Source: Wolfiporia cocos | Lineage: Eukaryota; Basidiomycota; Agaricomycetes; Polyporales; Phaeolaceae | Direction: 5' to 3' | Length of the DNA stretch: 64,000 nucleotides | NCBI GenBank assembly: GCA_029448655.1 | Contig: JACCLO010000003.1 | Coordinates: 3,968,001-4,032,000, forward strand | In this document: piece after piece, positions 34,272 through 44,023 of the stretch | Layout of the letters: each line of letters opens with the position of its first letter | How positions within the stretch are numbered: the stretch's first letter is position 1 | Notes under the pieces: model-generated | The model's input: only the letters and a program-made list of their open reading frames with translations | What the model was told of the DNA's origin: nothing | Database searches by the model: none | Translations under genes and position numbers: made by a program

Positions 34272-35582
34272 ATGACGAGCATCGCACCCGGCATCTTCCG
34301 TCTTAACGATGACTGCCTACATGAGGTCCTCCTTTATGTGTCTCTGGCCTCTCCGGCTTACTCTAGAGAAGCTCTTCTGGAGAAGACCACCTTTCTTTCA
34401 GTCACCCATGTCTGCGCATATTGGCGCAAGTTCGCTCTCGCATCTCCAGTCCTATGGTCTTTCATCGAATTCTCCTGGTCTATCGGCCATACACTGCTTG
34501 CCAGAATTTTGTCACGATCTTGTGGAGCGCCCCTGCATATTGACTACAAGGGCGCGGGCCTCGAGCGGGCGCATACTCACTCAGTGTTCAATTACAATAT
34601 ATTGAGGGGGTTCCGCTTCAGGTACGACCTGACGGCACAGCTGCTTGCAGCTACCTCAGCGCGCATAACGGCGCTAGTCCTGCGAAATCTCAACGAAGAC
34701 GAGTGGCACATTTTCCGGAAACGACTTCAAATCTCCCCCACACCACAGCTGCGATGTTTACGACTCGAGTCCGCGGATGGATCTCTTAGAGGGTTCAATA
34801 CACGCCTTATTTCCTGTCCTGACGACTCACTGCGAGAGATTTGCATCGACGGCTTCAACCTCGAGTTTCCGCAGTGTATAAACCTCACTCAGCTAGTCCT
34901 ATCCCGGATTACGCCGCCTACCCTTGATCTGCTGTCACGGATCATTCGTTCAAACCTATCTCTCGAAATACTTCATATTGGACTAGTACAATCCTATCGC
35001 ATCGATCACGGCCAACCCTCAGAGACTAACCGTTCTCCCATCCACCTGTCTCGTCTGCGCAGCCTAAACATAAAGTCGCAGTCGTATGCCGATCATGTCT
35101 ACTTGCTGAGCACCATAACATTTCCTTCAGACGCGAGGATTGAGCTCTCCTTTGACCAACCTTATTGGCCATTCGGCGAGCAAATAGACATCGCTACACG
35201 TTGCTCATCCATGATGGACATACTCTCGGCCATAGAGGACCTATCGGTGACAATCTCCCGAGAGAATACGGGCGAATGGACGAGATGCACATACCTGATC
35301 GAGCATGTCGCCGAATCTAGGTCGTTCATAGCTAAGTGGAGCCTCAATAGCTCGTACGGTGATTTGCAGCGGCATATGAGCATTTTCTCATTCCCTGCGC
35401 TACGCTGCCTGCGTCTCCACTCGCGCTCGGCTCTCCTTCCTGAAGAGGGGTGGTCCTCTCTCCCTATTTTTCCAGATATGACCGAGCTGGAGCTCGACGT
35501 CCAACCAGACATGCTTGCCAGTGCCCTCCATATGCTCCAACGGCGTACAGACAGTCATCCGCATGCACCTGATTATGTCTAG
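34272..35582 (+). CDS. F-box protein, shortened by an in-frame TAG
   Basis: Single exon, 436 residues. The F-box lies near residues 10-62 (RLNDDCLHEVLLYVSLASPA, VTHVCAYWRKFALASPVLW) and is followed by leucine-rich sequence. It is paralogous over its whole length to the gene at 38262-39830. Where the paralogue reads Val-Trp-Pro this gene reads Val-TAG-Pro (TAG at 35580-35582). Beyond the stop the same frame stays open for 67 more codons to 35786 and still resembles the paralogue (PRLERLTIIPQSL against PHLARLEIVPPLN). This is therefore a recent nonsense truncation of roughly 68 residues, or a read-through case. The F-box itself is intact. Confidence 0.78.
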   Translation: MTSIAPGIFRLNDDCLHEVLLYVSLASPAYSREALLEKTTFLSVTHVCAYWRKFALASPVLWSFIEFSWSIGHTLLARILSRSCGAPLHIDYKGAGLERAHTHSVFNYNILRGFRFRYDLTAQLLAATSARITALVLRNLNEDEWHIFRKRLQISPTPQLRCLRLESADGSLRGFNTRLISCPDDSLREICIDGFNLEFPQCINLTQLVLSRITPPTLDLLSRIIRSNLSLEILHIGLVQSYRIDHGQPSETNRSPIHLSRLRSLNIKSQSYADHVYLLSTITFPSDARIELSFDQPYWPFGEQIDIATRCSSMMDILSAIEDLSVTISRENTGEWTRCTYLIEHVAESRSFIAKWSLNSSYGDLQRHMSIFSFPALRCLRLHSRSALLPEEGWSSLPIFPDMTELELDVQPDMLASALHMLQRRTDSHPHAPDYV

Positions 35583-36124
35583 CCACGTCTTGAGCGGCTT
35601 ACGATCATCCCCCAGTCTCTCATTGATAAAGTCGTAACCTATTATATTGCACAGTTGCGCCACACAATCCTCCTTCCTACGCCTACGGTCGAGATCCACT
35701 GTCAGGTGGAAGCCGCGCCGGAAGGTACCTCCACCGCTTCTGATTCAAATGCACGGGCTAGCGCAGGAGGTGGTGATACGATATGAAGATTCTCATGCAT
35801 CCTTTAATTTGCCTCCTCATGGATAGAGTAGATGCTCTCGTCCGCGGATAGACAACCACCATTACCGTACAACATGTCGATCCTGCCGCTTATATCCGGT
35901 AGCTCCAGTGGTATCATGAAGCTTGCGTCTTCATACTTTGAATATGCATGTATAGCGCTTGCGGAGTAACATGCATTCCTTCCTGAACAGCTGCCGTGTA
36001 CACTAGAGGCGCTTTAATAGATTTTATGCATCATGACTACTCTCATGCTCAATGAGGCAACCTTGAAAAGCATGTATAAGAACACCTGATCTTTGCTACC
36101 TGTGGTATCGTTCCAGGATACTAT
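35583..36124. other. Remnant 3' coding of the F-box gene, then intergenic
   Basis: 35583-35786 is the open continuation after the premature TAG. The rest shows no gene. The last seven bases (ATACTAT, 36118-36124) are the target duplication of the next element. Confidence 0.6.
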
Positions 36125-37009
36125 TGGGGATGGGCAACCCCGCCTAGAAATGTGTCCTGAGCTTATCACGTCGGAGTCTGAACTACTTACCCAATGTGGT
36201 ATTTAGATGCCGAGACTGCGAATGTGCCGCTATCGACGCTGGTACTATCGGGACCTGAGCCTGTACCACTGTAGACATGGCTATGTACTGCAACATTCAT
36301 TCGAGATGTAAGCTACGTAGATGCTCAAGATATAATGAAACACCCTTGATACCTTTGTCAGTTCTTTTCAGCGACTCCTCGACGATATCGAGCCATCGAA
36401 CGCGACGTGGCGGCGCTCGCATCCCAGTTAGGAAGGCAGATGCATTCATACCACTGGCACGTAAATATTCTGCACCTCACAAGTACATTCATTCTGTAGG
36501 TAGGTAATGATCTCAGAGTGCTTTATTGATAGTGTAGTTTCGACCTGAGCGATCTTAGGGTCCTATCGCTTTTCACATCATGATTGGCAAGCATTCTAAA
36601 TCATATTCCCATACATTGATGGATTGGTATCTCCTCCTTCAACAGTGATCTACAGCAAAAACCTAGTACACAGATCGATCTTGTTTGCTTTTCCGCAGAA
36701 ATCGTTGGGAACACATTTCCGTTAAACTGTCTCGTAGTTGCGGTGTGCCATGCGCGATGTACGAAATTGTACAGTACAGATTTTATCTCAAAATTCTGTT
36801 CCGAAGAAATTGATGTATTCAATGCTCTGAGCAATACATCCCATTGACACAAGGCATGAATGTTTTTATCTGAGGAGCCTTTACATTGATACCGTCGCGC
36901 TCTGCGCGCCAAGCTCGTGCCGCAGTGAGAGCTGTCCGGCATGTACTGTGGCGTGTGATAGACGCCGGACATCCGGAATTTGCCGCTCCCCTACGGTTGC
37001 CCCTCCCCA
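36125..37009. mobile_element. Non-autonomous TIR element, copy 2 of the 29548-31612 family
   Basis: 885 bp from TGGGGATGGGCAACC to GGTTGCCCCTCCCCA, with 7-bp duplications ATACTAT at 36118-36124 and 37010-37016. The ends match copy 1 (for example ACCCCGCCTAGAAATGTGTC at the left). No coding frame is shared between the copies, so it is a MITE-like element. Confidence 0.85.
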
Positions 37010-37012
37010 ATA

Positions 37013-37730
37013 CTATGGCTGGACCCCTTCTGCACAATGGACCACTTCTGCACAATCGACTCTGCAGAGGCCTTATTGCAGTGAAAAATCACGAAGAAAT
37101 TCGTGTATATAGTGGACGTGTATACTAATGCAACTGTAGAGTTTCATTCAGATCTCTGGCTTATATCCTTGTGCAAAATTCTGAATGTTGTGTTTTCGAA
37201 GCTCCGAGGACCGGGGTATGACGAAACTTGTAAGATCCGGTCCGATCCTATGCTTTGAACACTCTGACGCTGTTGTTGAATGATGGCACACATTGAGATG
37301 ACATTTCTACTAGGTTCTCTGGAGCAAGTATCAGACTGTTGCGAAGAAATCCATAAAACATTGTGCAGACGTGACAAACTGTGGGCGCCTTTCCTGTCAT
37401 GGAAATCACGCTTAGAAACTCCGATCGGCAAATAGCGCCGCTAGCTGTCAGGTGCCCATGCATTCAACAGCAAGCCGGCCGTGCCGTGATGGCGGCATGC
37501 CCGGCATCTTGTGACTGAGTGTGACGAAATTGTGCATTAGGGGTCTCTTTTGCACCCTCTGACCGGTAGCCCTCGGTTTCAACAGTGCTCACTCCATCTG
37601 CGCTGTCATTTTTATATACTATAGATTGGATCATAGACCACATAACTAAATCTGTCCGGAGACGAGCGGGTCTTGCGATTTTCACTTATTCACATGCCAT
37701 CAAAATTGTGCAGAAGGGGTCCAACCATAG
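37013..37730. mobile_element. TIR element with TA target duplication
   Basis: 718 bp with about 26-bp inverted termini CTATGG(C/T)TGGACCCCTTC.. ending TGCACAAT, flanked by TA (37011-37012 and 37731-37732). TA duplication points to the Tc1/mariner group. No transposase frame is present. Its left terminus overlaps the right target duplication of the neighbouring element. Confidence 0.8.
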
Positions 37731-37732
37731 TA

Positions 37733-38261
37733 CTCCAAGGGACATGTATGTCTGAAGCGAGCTATTGCTTCGGTTGCCCGATTTAGCAGCGACTGTGGCG
37801 ACTCGTTTGTACCATTGGCGGATCCCAGCGCCGCCTAACCTGCAGCTTCTCTAGATCTGGAGCAATCTGCCTCCAATCCGGATTTTACACCGCAGAAGCT
37901 GCTTCCTGAATATTCATGTTTCAATACTACCACCATGATCCGACTGCTTGCGATTGAAATAGTATGTTCAATCTAAGTTTCTTGTCGAATGGACACTTGC
38001 TATTCATCGTCGAGCTTCCTTGCACTTCGCGAAGAGGAACTCTGTATGGTTAATTGCGAAGTTTGGTGCCACGGCAGCGCAGTTAGCGCTCCAGCGCTCG
38101 AAGGCGAGCGCTTAGCTTGGCGGTACCGCCACCACTTGGCTCTGACTCACGTCCGTGTACGTTGCCATTATATAAACTTGCGAACACAAGTGCTAAGATT
38201 AATTAGAACCTCTTTCTCAATCGCTGCTACATGCAGCACACGACCCTTCATTATAACAGTC
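37733..38261. other. Intergenic, upstream of F-box gene
   Basis: The frame of the next gene is open from 37989, but the paralogue alignment starts at the ATG at 38262. The intervening part does not resemble protein and is taken as leader. Confidence 0.55.
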
Positions 38262-39830
38262 ATGCAGAACAGTGCAGCCTTCCACCGTCTCGATGACGAT
38301 TGCCTGCATGAAATCCTCCTCATCGTGTCTTGGATATCTCCTGCTCTCTCGAAAGAGTCGCTACTTGAGCGAAGGACTTTCCTTGCAGTCACACATGTCT
38401 GTACACGCTGGCGCAACCTCACCCACGCCTCTCCACGGCTCTGGGCTTCCATCCAGTTCTCATGGTCCGCCAGTCTCGCATTGATTGCTGAGGTTTTACA
38501 ACGGTCGGCCAGTATGCACCTCCACATCGTTTATGACGGAGCCGGTAGTGGACAGGTGAACCTTTACTGGCTCGATCCCGAGGAGGCGCTGAGGGCATTC
38601 GCTACACGGTATAACTTGCAATTGACCGCTCAGCTCGTTTCGGCCAATGCATGGCGAATATCCTCGCTCATTTTGCGAAATCTCAACCAATCCGAATGGC
38701 ATACGTTTCGCGCACACTTCCGGACCACTCCCGCGCCTCAGTTACAGCGCCTACACCTCGAGTCTTATCGCAACGAACTTGATGCGTATGACTATGAATT
38801 CATCCCATATCCCCATCCTGCCCTTTGCGAATACTCCGTGAAGCAGCTCTACGTTCATTTGCCTGAATGTACATCCCTCACTCGACTTGTCCTTTGTCGG
38901 GTCAGGTTGCCGGCGATCGAGTCACTAGTGCATACGATGCGATCCAATCCTCTACTTGAGATACTTCACATCGAGTTGTTCCACTCTTCTCGTGAAGATC
39001 TTGATCAGCTCTCCGCAACGTCCTCTGATCCAGTTCATCTTCCTCAATTACGCCACCTCAAAATCGGATCCAATGCTTATTCGGACCATGTCCACATATT
39101 GAAGAACATGATGTTTCCTCCGTCAGTAAAGGTCGAGCTCCTCTTTTACAACTCATACTATCCACTCGAGCGACCGAGACACATCGCTATATACTGCGCG
39201 TCCTTGGTGGACATTCTCTCGTCTATAGATGATCTATCGATTACAATTTCAAGAGACCAGGGTCAGTATACAAGATCCACATGGATGGTTGCTCAACCCA
39301 CGGGAATGGAATTATTTCGTGCAGAATGGGAGTCTCATGCCCCTTACGAGTGGGCGTTACGCAATATGAGCGCGTTGGAATTCCCTAGATTGCGTCGCTT
39401 GCATCTCTACTCCCGCTCTGCATTATTCACTGAGGAGGAGTGGCCGGCTCTCCTACCGGCATTCCCTACTATCTCCGAGTTGGTGTTGGACATCCGTCCT
39501 GCTATGCTAGCTCATCTCCTTCGCATGTTCCAGAAAGCTGCAGACGGTGACCCACACATGATTGATCGTGTGTGGCCGCACCTCGCACGGCTCGAGATCG
39601 TTCCTCCACTCAACACAAGTCTCCTCGAAGACGTGGTCGTCTGCTTCTCTGCTCCCACACGGCGTGTCGTGCCGCTCGCTAGGCTCGAGCTGTATCTCCA
39701 AGCTGAGGTTCCACAGGATCTCTCTCCGTCACTCCTCACGCGGGTTCATAGAGTGGCGGACGAAGTAGCTATACATTACAACGAGGGTTCGTGCACATAT
39801 TCGTCGCTTTGTCAGAGTGATAGCTGCTAA
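38262..39830 (+). CDS. F-box protein, full-length paralogue of 34272-35582
   Basis: Single exon, 522 residues from ATG 38262, chosen because the paralogue begins at the equivalent point. An in-frame ATG at 37989 would add 91 unsupported residues. The F-box region runs RLDDDCLHEILLIVSWISPA, VTHVCTRWRNLTHASPRLW (about residues 8-62). The rest is leucine-rich with ARLELYLQAEVP near the C-terminus. It is presumed to be an SCF ubiquitin ligase adaptor with unknown target. It keeps the Trp codon that has become TAG in the upstream paralogue. Confidence 0.82.
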   Translation: MQNSAAFHRLDDDCLHEILLIVSWISPALSKESLLERRTFLAVTHVCTRWRNLTHASPRLWASIQFSWSASLALIAEVLQRSASMHLHIVYDGAGSGQVNLYWLDPEEALRAFATRYNLQLTAQLVSANAWRISSLILRNLNQSEWHTFRAHFRTTPAPQLQRLHLESYRNELDAYDYEFIPYPHPALCEYSVKQLYVHLPECTSLTRLVLCRVRLPAIESLVHTMRSNPLLEILHIELFHSSREDLDQLSATSSDPVHLPQLRHLKIGSNAYSDHVHILKNMMFPPSVKVELLFYNSYYPLERPRHIAIYCASLVDILSSIDDLSITISRDQGQYTRSTWMVAQPTGMELFRAEWESHAPYEWALRNMSALEFPRLRRLHLYSRSALFTEEEWPALLPAFPTISELVLDIRPAMLAHLLRMFQKAADGDPHMIDRVWPHLARLEIVPPLNTSLLEDVVVCFSAPTRRVVPLARLELYLQAEVPQDLSPSLLTRVHRVADEVAIHYNEGSCTYSSLCQSDSC

Positions 39831-40522
39831 CGGCCGAACTAGGATATACATTTGCCGCCGACTTGCTCGTGCGATTGGAAGAAGCGTTAATGATGCCACA
39901 CTAGCCGGTATGACTTCGCTATTAGTTGTTAGATGATCAGAATATTTGATCTTTCTCCGTTTTCACAGCATCATTTACTGTAGTGGCTACTGTCGCAATT
40001 CGGGCTCTGCGGCCGACGCGAGGGCGCGCGGCCGTTGCGCGCATAGCAACGAGGCAAGCTAGCGGGTAGTAGTTTTATCCGTAGCTGCATTTAAGCTGGG
40101 CGTGAGCGTTATGGCTCCCCGGCAGTTTGTACCCTACGACACTGTTCGACTATCCTACACTAGAGATTCACCCTCGCGGTTAGAGAATTTCTACAGCTAC
40201 AATCTGACTTATACTCGTGTTGCGCAGTGACGGTTTTGTCATCGGTCCATTCAGTGCATCAGCCGCGATCGTTGCAGTCTCCTACTCCACGCCATCCTCC
40301 TCAACATTGCTGCGGAAATGTGGTGCCGCATCACAATTCTCGACACCATGCCTTCAATTACCATCAAGCCTCACTTGAACAATGTAGAAAATTATCAGGA
40401 TGGAACGAATTGTCATGTACAAGTGACGGTAGAGCTGGAAGTATCATGATATTGGTTACAGAGACAGAGGGAAGATAATCGTTACGAATGGTTGGTGTGA
40501 GGTCGCAATGTCGCCGCTCATA
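39831..40522. other. Intergenic
   Basis: No gene or element termini recognised. It ends with the TA target dinucleotide of the next element. Confidence 0.5.
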
Positions 40523-41104
40523 AGGTAGGGGACGCTAGGAACGGGCACCTTTACATAATCTGATCACGTGTTATTTCCCACGGTCAAATCCTGAGGATTC
40601 TCCGTTGCCGTATGGTAATGTATTTCCGGAAGACATAGGGTAGGTGTAGCATGGTTCAAATACAGTTTCTGTAACTGCAATAATGCAGTTTAAAGCTAAT
40701 CGAAAGGTGCTATTGCTGTCTGCGTATGTCACTGAAGTTTACATGTAAGCGCCCATCCCGGTCTGGGAACCAGGATGTTTAGACTTGCCTGATTTGTACC
40801 ATCACGTGATATAACCCTAGGCTAGGTGTGGCCAAATCCCAGTGCTTGCGGAATCAAAATTGCGCCAGGAGCCTCAAAATGTGCAGAAAAAGTCAGAACT
40901 AAAAATTTCACTTTTTTGGAAATTGCTTGGTCAATTCTCAACATCTCAAGATTTCGCTCAATAGGATTGAAAGAGGACGTCCTTTCCCATCATTCCTATT
41001 GAGAAAATCCACAAAACGTTGCCCGTGGTCAATGTTATTAGGGTGGTTGGTATCGGTAGCGCCTTGATTATGTAAGGGGTGCCCGTTCCTGGCGTCCTCT
41101 ACCT
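40523..41104. mobile_element. TIR element with TA target duplication and about 38-bp inverted ends
   Basis: 582 bp between TA dinucleotides (40521-40522 and 41105-41106). The left end AGGTAGGGGACGCTAGGAAC is matched in reverse at the right end. The similarity continues through GGGCACC..TTACATAATC, with a few mismatches. No transposase frame; a Tc1/mariner-like MITE is the best guess. Confidence 0.78.
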
Positions 41105-41167
41105 TACTCGTTCTGGACGCCCACTATGGTTGGAACTGAAGTCTGTGATGGTGATGCAAATGAGCAA

Positions 41168-42552
41168 TTAGTCAGATGTATACTGTAATGCATACTTGAT
41201 AATTCCACGAGAATAGAGACTTGGGAACCAAATTGGTGTGAGATTGTCCCAATCAGCCTTCAGCTGCCTTACAGAGATTTCGCTCATGAAGCTGAACCTC
41301 AGCTTCACTGAATCCAGCAATGTGTACCTTTCCGGCACAAGGAGGGGGCCTATTGCTGTACAAAATGCGAGTAACATGCGTGACAGAACTGAAGGGTTGT
41401 CCGCTGAGTTAAATGAAAGGGGGATGTCGATATCCTCGAGCACGGAAGGGGATGCGGATGAGATGATCTGCCGGATCACATCATAAGTTTCCGATCTCTC
41501 CAGCAAGTCTGAACACACGTTGTTTGAGTTAACATTCAGTGTAAGACACATCAGGCCAATGTTTCGGGACAGGTCTATATCTGGTACTGTGCATAGATAT
41601 GGTGAGTGCATCATCTACCAGGTAATTCACCTGCATACATTGGAGCGGATATAAGCCCAATAGACGTAGGTATTGCCCTGCATGATGTAGTAGTTGCTGT
41701 AAATCGATCGCTTTCCAAAGAAATAGTACAGCCACATAGCTGCTAGGCATCTCTAGCTAGGCATCCGGGCTCAGCTCACATAGCTCGTCTGGCCAGTTCC
41801 ATAATTCCAGCTGCTTGAAATTTGGTGAGGGAGCCCATCGTCTGCTTGCCGGAGGCACCCGTCTGTCCAACAACCGCAAGTTCCTGACGCTCAGCTTCTC
41901 TAGACTGTCGAGTGCACAGACAAGACGTAGCAGCACCGTGATGGAAGGAAGTACGATGCTACTGAGCGACAAGCGAGTGGTCGAATGGAAGGCGGACAGA
42001 TGTAGGAACACGGTATGTGGGATGGTGCCCATTATCCACTCTCCACCTGAGATCGAGAGCCCTGACAGGCATGGAAGCTGCCTGCCTGCGAACATTGCCG
42101 CGAAGGTGCCGAGATGTGCGAGGCTGCTCTCCTTGCTCCGCTATACTGGCCCGGAGTATGATAAGGCGCGCAAGTCGTCTCGACCTTGGGATTGTCTTGA
42201 TATAGCGCGCATACAGGCATACGTCTTCCATGCTTCCAAAGTTTTTGAATACGCCACGCCCATTGAGGCGATGACTGATCGGGTACCACCCTTTGCATAC
42301 TTCCTCTGTGATACCCAACATCTCCGGCTCCCATCGCAACTGTGCTAGAATTTTGTACCATATTTCTATCGGGACCCGGGATGCCACCGTCTCTGAGCTG
42401 AACTGAGGTAGAACGCGATGCCGTCTCGAAAGCAGTGAAAGCAGTGACAACTGTGATTCCCACGGCGGTGCCAGCGGAAGCCACTCGATGTCTCGCAATA
42501 TTCGTCCCTCAACATCAAATGCGGAGTCTTCAGTTATGCAAGGCTGGAACAT
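41168..42552 (-). pseudogene. Decayed F-box-type gene, paralogue 1
   Basis: Recognisable order: SSETVASRVPIEIWYKILAQ, GITEEVCKGW, DVCLYARYIKTIPRSRR, then in another frame FAGRQLPCLSGLS, RVPPASRRWAPSP, LQQLLHHAGQ, IDLSRNIGL, and the end QLKADWDNLTPIWFPSLYSR. Compared with the plus-strand relative at 49187-51336, about five bases are missing near 42125-42155, shifting the frame. A TAG at 41757-41759 interrupts the next frame. A shared 52-bp intron (41587-41638) is well formed. It is therefore a decayed member of the family that sets an F-box-like IPIEIW segment before leucine-rich sequence. Confidence 0.7.
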
Positions 42553-42976
42553 ATATTTAAATGCAGATCAAAGAGACAACTAGCTTCGGACGCACCGTTG
42601 TAGGTTGCCCCTCCATCTCGTCGAAAATATGGTATTCTGATAGTGCTCTGACTCGGATAGGGAAAGCCGAGAGACGAAGTTAAGGTACTCTATCGCCAAG
42701 ATTTTTTTAAGACACGCGCAATATCCAGCGTCTCCGACTCACGTGAAAGGTGCCCTATGATCTTGCCCATTGCTCAAGCGATGTCATTAGCTCAATGTAT
42801 CATTCGACACGGCTCGGTGAAAGTTGATATCAGCTGGATCCCGAGCTCGATCATTCGCCGATCAAGTGTTTGACGCCCGTTCTGTCGCGGTGTGCCGCGT
42901 TTGCCCAGCGGCCCCAGCCTCGTATCTGAAGCCGACGATCAGCCCACTCACCTTTAACTTCCCTTGACCGCTTGCT
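42553..42976. other. Intergenic, common 5' region of decayed F-box gene and TMA16
   Basis: No further gene seen. It is the probable TMA16 promoter. Confidence 0.5.
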
Positions 42977-43747
42977 ATGGCACCAGCAAAGACAAGCAAG
43001 AAGGCGACAGCCCAGAAGAAGGAGAAACTCTTTCATCCGCAATCTCGGAAAGCAGGGCAACTTGCGCGGGTGCAGCACCGCAAAAGCAAACTTGCAGACC
43101 TTGCTAAGGCGCGGCTAGAGAAGCAGAGGTTGCAGGGTCTGTCCACTATGTAGCATTCGAGTTGAACATTGCCTCACCTCAAGTTTCCAGCCGATATTTT
43201 TAGCTTCTTCTACCACGTTCTGCCGGAAGAGGGTGCTCTTTTGCTGGGGAACTTGCACACAATTATCAGGAGCGTCTGGCTTACCAGATTCGATGAGGAA
43301 ATTGCGGAAGAGCAGAAGAGCAGACGCAAGGGTCGGCCCAAGAGTGCAAAAGAGCAGAAGCTGGAAGAGTTGAAGTTACGTGAAGCGGAACAATACCGCA
43401 CGGGGCTAGGTGAGACTCCACAGCCTTTGTCTGGGACTCAACACAGGCTTGAATATTTCATCCCAGAGGTCATTGATCTGACCGACGAAACGAACGTGGA
43501 ACTGTTCCGACGCTGGGATCAGAAGGAAGTTGCATTCATTCAGCAACTCCGTTTCATCCGGATATCCAGCGAAGCACCAGAGGTTGCAGTGGTTACCAGA
43601 CCCGGCAAGCACCCTTTACTCAAACGTGATATTCCATCCACTGCGCCAGCGCAAGACCAGAAGATGGATACAGATGAGGCACCACTTCTGCTCGAGCCAC
43701 TATCCCGCTTTTCGTCAACGACTGCCGCTATGGATGGACCTGCATGA
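42977..43747 (+). CDS. TMA16: Translation machinery-associated protein TMA16
   Basis: Two exons (42977-43136, 43191-43747), 238 residues. The Lys-rich start MAPAKTSKKATAQKKEKLFH, then HPQSRKAGQLARVQHRKSK, DIFSFFYHVLPEEG, EEIAEEQKSRRKGRPKS and the block EYFIPEVIDLTDETN are typical of the TMA16 family. These proteins associate with pre-60S particles in the nucleus and with translating ribosomes. The length is close to the family norm. It is convergent with the kinase gene, 276 bp apart. Confidence 0.92.
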
Positions 43748-44023
43748 ATACCGATCTTGAATATAGATCGTCAAGGGCGTATGGAGGCTGCCGAAAAGTA
43801 CTCTATATCTTTTTGTGCAGGCGATTGCTGCATTCATATACCATCCTATCCATGCGCTGATGTTACAACGGTTTTGCAGTGTTCTTTCAGATCTCTAGCT
43901 TGTCCATCGCAGATCGTCAAGACACATCCCGTTCACACATCATCGCTCCAGACCCTCCCATCTTTTGTACTGCTGCTTCTCTTATCTAAGAGCACTGCTT
44001 GCAGAATGTACCGATGTCTTGGA

